Assembly: GCA_036583965.1 (NCBI GenBank)
Contig: JAZBQD010000015.1
Location: 68,108,830-68,172,829, forward strand
From: Prunella strophiata
Lineage: Eukaryota > Chordata > Aves > Passeriformes > Prunellidae
Length of the DNA stretch: 64,000 nucleotides
Direction of reading: 5' to 3'
Of the stretch, positions 59,701 to 64,000 are shown one piece after another. Every line of letters begins with the position of its first letter. The first letter of the stretch is position 1. Made by a program: the position numbers and the translations under genes. The notes below the pieces were generated by a model. It searched no databases and had not been told where the DNA came from. It worked only from the letters and a program-made list of their open reading frames with translations.

Positions 59701-61294
59701 TCCACACAGGACGGGGGAAAAATATACACTTTTCACCTAACGAATTCTGCTATGGGCCATCCATTACTATCTGATCTGAAAGTGTCAAGAAGTTCAATAT
59801 TTTAGTACTATGGGCCTAAACTACTAAATATATTGAAGTAGATATTCTTGTGAAATTTATTCTATGCACCTCCTGATCCTAATACATAAAAGCAATGACA
59901 CTGTCTCTACCACTTTAAGCACAAAGAACTATGTTCTCAGATCCCAGTGCCTCAAAGTCATTGGCATGTGTGATTTTTCATTTCTTTTAAAAAAGGCATG
60001 TATCTTTTTGTTCACACCACTCTTCAGGTCTTGCAAAAAACAGTCTCTAACAGGGATAAAATAGGATAATTTGAGCTGGGCAGCTTTAGTATCATGGCTA
60101 AAAGCACATCCAAAGGAAACAGCCAAAGTCCAACAATCTCTCAGACTGGGTAAAATATACATGTACTCTTCATCTTTAGAGTATACAGATGTACTTCTAG
60201 TTTTATCAAGATATAAAATAAGCCATGTAATTGAATATTACAATTAACTATTCAGATTATCAGATCTTTTCTCTCATAACCTAATAGAAAACAGATTTGA
60301 AGATTATACCTAGCTTGATGTACTAGAGTATTGCAGCCTCCCTTTCCCTATCCAAATTCATGACTCACCTTGAGGAAAAGGTTTTTTCAAAGAAATGTGT
60401 GATGAATCCTTCTTTCTGTGCTCCTTCAATTGAATCCATACATTTTTCTGATTTTTTTCCTCATTTCTACTTTCTAAAATTGTATCACTACATAGCACAT
60501 AAACTGAACACCCCACTATGCAGAGATCAGACCTTACAGAAATCCCTGAAAAAAAGTTTGTACCCAACAATTAAAGCATACATTAATGCCTGTTTTTATA
60601 TTCAGCATGCTAAACTGGACTGATTTCATTCATGTACAATATCACATATGCTGACATAAGTACAACTTGGGTGACACCGCAGGCTTAATCAGAAAAATAA
60701 ATAGAGTGGGATTTTTGTTTATTACTCCATAAACTGGGGAATATTAAACTTCCTCATAAAAATTTAACAAGATTTTCTGTACTCACAGCATAAAGAAGCA
60801 TTACCAGAAAATGCAGAACCTCCTGATGGAAGTAAAGGTCAAGGCTCACTTCCATTCATCTTGAAAACTGTGCCAAGTTCTCTACATACCATAATTCATC
60901 AAATAATCTAATTAACTTGTTTAAAATTATAATTAAGTTAGGCATACTTAAGGTCATGCAATTACAGGTCTGTGGAGAGAGTTTTACACCAACAAAGCAG
61001 CTGCAATCCAAATGACAAATCACACATTCTCTAATAACTCTCCATTTCCAGACAGCTATTAATAATGTTTTTTTTATAACCAAGTTAAAAGGAGGTTTAG
61101 TTGCTTTGCAAGTGCTGTCTGTTCAGAAATACTAAATACCACAATTATTAACTCAGGACAAAGCTTCTTGATTAGAATTTGGAATCATCACATTCCAAAA
61201 ACATAAACAGTGTCAGGAGATGTTGAGGTTTCCATTTCCTGTTTGACTGCTGAATTCACAGTGATTCTGTGTGCTTTTTTTAGTGGTTTTCTTC
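56702..61294. other. unassigned AT-rich sequence
   Basis: About 4.6 kb without a recognised gene, RNA or transposon. Frames of 60-87 codons (for example 58057-58272 plus, 60360-60623 plus, 60856-61083 minus) have no ordered motifs. Confidence 0.55.
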
Positions 61295-61340
61295 TGGTTG
61301 GTTGGTTGGGGGTTTTGGGGTTTTGAGTGTGTGTGTGTTT
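61295..61340 (+). repeat. GGTT / GGGGTTTT / GT simple repeat
   Basis: About four GGTT units pass into GGGGGTTTTGGGGTTTTG and then a (GT)5 run; the plus strand here holds only G and T apart from one A. Two G4 runs are present, too few for a classical four-run quadruplex in isolation. Confidence 0.88.
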
Positions 61341-62650
61341 TTTATCTTTTTTTTGTTTCTTCATTTTCTTCCTGGCTAATCTTTTTAAATTATCCACTTC
61401 TTACAATATGAGAGGACATATATTTGTTAGACTAGACATTCTTAGGATATAGCCTCAAAAGAAGTGACGGAAAAAATCTCAGCTTATCTAATAAGGAAAT
61501 ACAAAAATCTGTCCAGCCCCTGAACTGAATAATTTCACCAATATATGATCCTTTATCCATGGTGAAGATATGCTGCAGTTCCTAAAAGGGATGGAGACGA
61601 GTAGCATGAATCTGTTTTGCCTCATTATTTTAGGCAGAGTCAACTGAGCTGAGGCATGGCAAGACCAGAAAAAGAAGATTGTCTGACAGGTAAAGCTGTG
61701 TCAAGAATTGCTGTGTCAAGAATTCCATGTCCTTACAAGCTGCCTCAGAAATCAACAGAACAGAAAGGATGAGTATATGGTAGCAGCTAGAGTGTTGAGC
61801 TTAATTTTGCCTATAAATTGTTTCCAAAATTGTTCGGGCTGTCTGCTTACTTCTTTTAATCATCAAAAGATAATTCTTTTCCTTTACTAATATGTATCTA
61901 TCTGCTTTATCTGTCCTGTGCTTTGCCAGACAGAAACATAGATATATAGTCATCCAGAAGGAAATAGATAGAGTATTCCATGTAGGAAGTTTCTCATTAA
62001 AGCGAGGAGTGTGGGTCTGAGTAGTTGTCTTTGCATGCATCTTTCAGAAAGCTAGTATTAAATTCACCTAAAGTGATTTTGTGAAACACTTAGAGCAATC
62101 ATTAACATCACAACATATCACAAGTAATATAAAATTGTCCTTCTTTTGGTAAAATTTTTTTTTTATATTTGATGTGATTTTTTTTCAAAAATAAGTTGGT
62201 CTTGTATTCTTAAAATTAAGAAATAATGTTAATTTTATTTAATTAGATAGTAATGAGACCAAAAAAGTTTAAGATGATTTTATATTAAACTCAAACACAT
62301 ACTAATGACAAATTAACCTGAATACAACCTCCCAGTTAGTAAACAAAAGATTTCTCTTTTTTTGCTACATCGACCAGCAATATGTTCACATCCACAGAGC
62401 ACCTCCCTTTAGATCAACTCATAACTCACACTTTTATTATGGTCTCTGTTGTAACAGCTAAGGTGCAGATTTCCAGTAAATGAAAAAATGCCATATATTA
62501 AAACTCTTGAGTATCACAGCCCATGCCACAATTTTTTTCAGCCATAATTCTGTCCAGACTGCACCCTACCAATATTTTAGTGACTCTCCTGGGTCTCCAA
62601 GAAGTTCATGATACAAACCAGGGTTTTCTGGATTAGAATTAATTGTCTTC
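61341..62650. other. unassigned AT-rich sequence
   Basis: No gene or transposon recognised. It includes a 15-bp tandem duplication at 61695-61724. Frames of 60-79 codons lack motifs. Confidence 0.55.
61695..61724 (+). repeat. 15-bp perfect tandem duplication
   Basis: GCTGTGTCAAGAATT is repeated exactly twice with no spacer. It is most simply explained by slippage. Confidence 0.92.
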
Positions 62651-63204
62651 ACAGTGGCTGGTATGGGGCTGTGTTTTAGGTTTGTGCCGAACAAAGGGTT
62701 CATAATATGGAGATGTTTTTGTTATTGCTGAGCAGGGCTTACACAGGGAAAAGGCCTTTTCTGCTTTTTGTACGGCCATGCTGGCAAGGAAATTACTGGT
62801 GCATGGGAGGCTGGGAGGAGACACAGGCAGGACAGGTGACCCCAGCTGACCAAAGGGACATTCCAGACGATATGGCAGCATGCTTAGTATGCAAAGTAGA
62901 AGGAAGCAGGAGGGAGAGGGAGACATTTGGAGTGAGGGTGTTTGTCTTCCCAGGTAACCATTATGTGTGATGGGTCCCTGCTTTCGTGGAGATGGCTGCA
63001 CACCTGTCCACCCATGGGAAGCAGTGAATCAATTCCTTGTTTTGCTTTACTTGCGGAAGTGACTTTTGTATTCCCTACTAAACTATCTTTATCTCACCCA
63101 TGTGTTTTCTTTTATCTTTCCTGTTCTCTCCCTGAACCTGCTGGTGGGGGAGTGAGTGAGGGCCTACACAGGGCTTGGTTGCTGGTGGGAGTTAGGCTGT
63201 GGCA
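62651..63204 (+). mobile_element. solo LTR of an avian endogenous retrovirus, plus strand
   Basis: A ~550-bp GC-richer block carries the ordered landmarks of a very common avian LTR: GGTATGGGGCTGTGTTTTAGG at the start (given here as its core), CCCAGCTGACCAAAGGGACA, TTCCAGACGATATGGCAGCATGC, a degenerate TATA region TATGCAAA at 62889-62896, and ACTAAACTATCTTTATCTCACCC. The last is the poly(A)-signal area, with ACTAAA at 63077-63082 instead of ATTAAA. The terminal block is GGGGGAGTGAGTGAGGGC…GCTTGGTTGCTGGTGGGAGTTAGGCTGTGGCA. No gag-pol adjoins it and no target-site duplication was found, so it is a solo LTR with mutated signals. Open frames inside (120, 109 and 87 codons) are LTR sequence. Confidence 0.82.
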
Positions 63205-63654
63205 GAGGGCCACTGAAATTCAGCCTTTCCAGTGCCTTCTAAATGTCATTTGTCAGCAGAAAGCACTGTAAACCGATTCACATATTAATGAAATCCAGGA
63301 AGCAGCAAACAGGTGTGTACTAAAGAAGTAGGTAAATTCTGTCCTTCTTGTTACTGGAATACTGCACTACCTGCATGCCTACTTCAGTGAGAAGAAATCT
63401 GGCATCATTGAGGTATGCACTTCAGCAACAGTATATTTCTTTTGATATTATTTTAATGTTTTGTTCTTATCCCCGAAATCTTACAGAAGTGTTACATGTA
63501 GTGTGGAGATTGTTCAAGCACAGATTATATGAGACACAATGAACATTTTTGCAGGTTGGGTGGTACTTGCAAAAGTAATATCAGGCAAAGTGAGATTTCT
63601 GCATGAAGAAACTGCAGGAAGAGAGGAATAATGCCAACCAACATCAACAGGTTA
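63205..63654. other. unassigned sequence
   Basis: Nothing recognised between the LTR and the A/C tract. No primer-binding-site-like sequence follows the LTR. Confidence 0.55.
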
Positions 63655-63832
63655 AAGAAAAAAAACAAACAAAAAACCCCAAAACCACACAAAAACTAAC
63701 AGAACACACAAACAAGAAAGCAAATTAAGAAAAAAACAAAAAAAAACAAAAAAACAAACAAACAAAAAAACACTTACCAAAAAACAAACAAACAAAAAAA
63801 CCCCCCTAAAAAACAAAAACAAAAAAAACCCC
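63655..63832. repeat. A/C-rich low-complexity tract
   Basis: About 180 bp of A runs separated by C, CC or longer C runs, with few other bases. A 21-bp (AAAC)n-type segment at 63751-63771 recurs exactly at 63781-63801, a 30-bp offset, so part of the tract arose by duplication. The 70-codon minus-strand frame through it (Phe/Val/Leu strings) is an artefact. Confidence 0.92.
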
Positions 63833-64000
63833 TCTATTTTAATCTTCTTTCTACTCTTTTCCATTTACACTGCAATGATCCCACTTTTGAAGCAAAGACC
63901 CTGGCATCAGGTGCTGTTAAGGGGCTCCAAATTAGTAGGGGAAGGAGTCCCAAAGGAAAACTTGGAATCAGCAAGAGCAGCAAGATTAGTAGCCATAGCC
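63833..64000 (+). pseudogene. open frame at window edge, possible ERV pol remnant
   Basis: A plus-strand frame is open from at least 63860 to the window end, about 46 codons. Its last residues (PKENLESARAARLVAIA) resemble the part of a retroviral RNase H domain around the second acidic catalytic residue (SAQxAELxAL). If so, the catalytic Glu is replaced by Arg, which would mean an inactive copy. No first catalytic Asp with a DGS-type context is visible upstream, and the frame is cut off by the window. This is a weak resemblance from memory, and chance similarity is quite possible. Confidence 0.2.

Noticed and set aside
62639..63271. Open frames of 120, 87 and 109 codons as genes
   Set aside because: They fall within or straddle the plus-strand solo LTR and overlap each other in different frames.
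63652..63864. 70-codon minus-strand hydrophobic frame
   Set aside because: It is the translation of the A/C low-complexity tract.

Overview
The window looks like bird nuclear DNA, most probably from a songbird (passerine) macrochromosome. The evidence is the repeat content. There are at least nine pieces of CR1, the dominant LINE of birds, several ending in the CR1-typical 3' tail of ATTCTGTG-like units. There are also three clear, and two possible, LTRs that resemble avian endogenous retrovirus families I know from bird genomes. The songbird assignment rests on memory of those LTR families and is an inference; the bird assignment is firm. The DNA is AT-rich (roughly two thirds A+T by eye) with very few CpG and no CpG island.

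I find no host protein-coding gene, no rRNA or tRNA gene, no CRISPR array and no operon. The open frames present are short. They are explained by low-complexity sequence (the AGGGA repeat, poly-A/T and A/C tracts), by CR1 remnants, or by chance. The window is best read as gene-desert, intergenic or long-intron sequence.

Layout: 1-0.5 kb unannotated; 0.5-0.7 kb a perfect 39-unit AGGGA pentanucleotide array; 0.7-9.3 kb plain AT-rich sequence with a CR1 tail (1.8 kb), a possible old LTR (4.9-5.3 kb) and a pair of octamer motifs (7.1 kb); 9.3-17.2 kb a minus-strand CR1 tail, A/C and poly-A/T tracts, a perfect 24-bp palindrome (10.5 kb) and a probable minus-strand LTR (16.9-17.2 kb); 19.4-20.1 kb a CR1 with a frameshifted reverse-transcriptase C-terminus; 21.6 kb a minus CR1 tail; 26.5-27.5 kb a longer plus-strand CR1; 30.5-31.6 kb a complete-looking solo LTR on the minus strand; 32.3-32.8 kb and 36.2 kb candidate conserved regulatory DNA rich in homeodomain-type TAATTA cores; 36.5 kb a CR1 remnant; 39.8 kb a T/G tract; 41.2-41.8, 44.8 and 49.3 kb CR1 pieces; 46.6-47.1 kb a second minus-strand LTR, followed by a GC-richer kilobase of unknown nature; 49.5-61 kb long unremarkable sequence; 62.7-63.2 kb a plus-strand solo LTR; 63.7-63.8 kb an A/C tract; and a short open frame running off the right edge that may be a retroviral pol remnant.

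Nothing here amounts to a new gene system. The points most worth checking are the uninterrupted AGGGA array, the 24-bp palindrome, the solo LTR with an unusually long TATA-to-poly(A) distance, the two candidate regulatory blocks, and a possible small membrane-protein exon at 11.1-11.3 kb.
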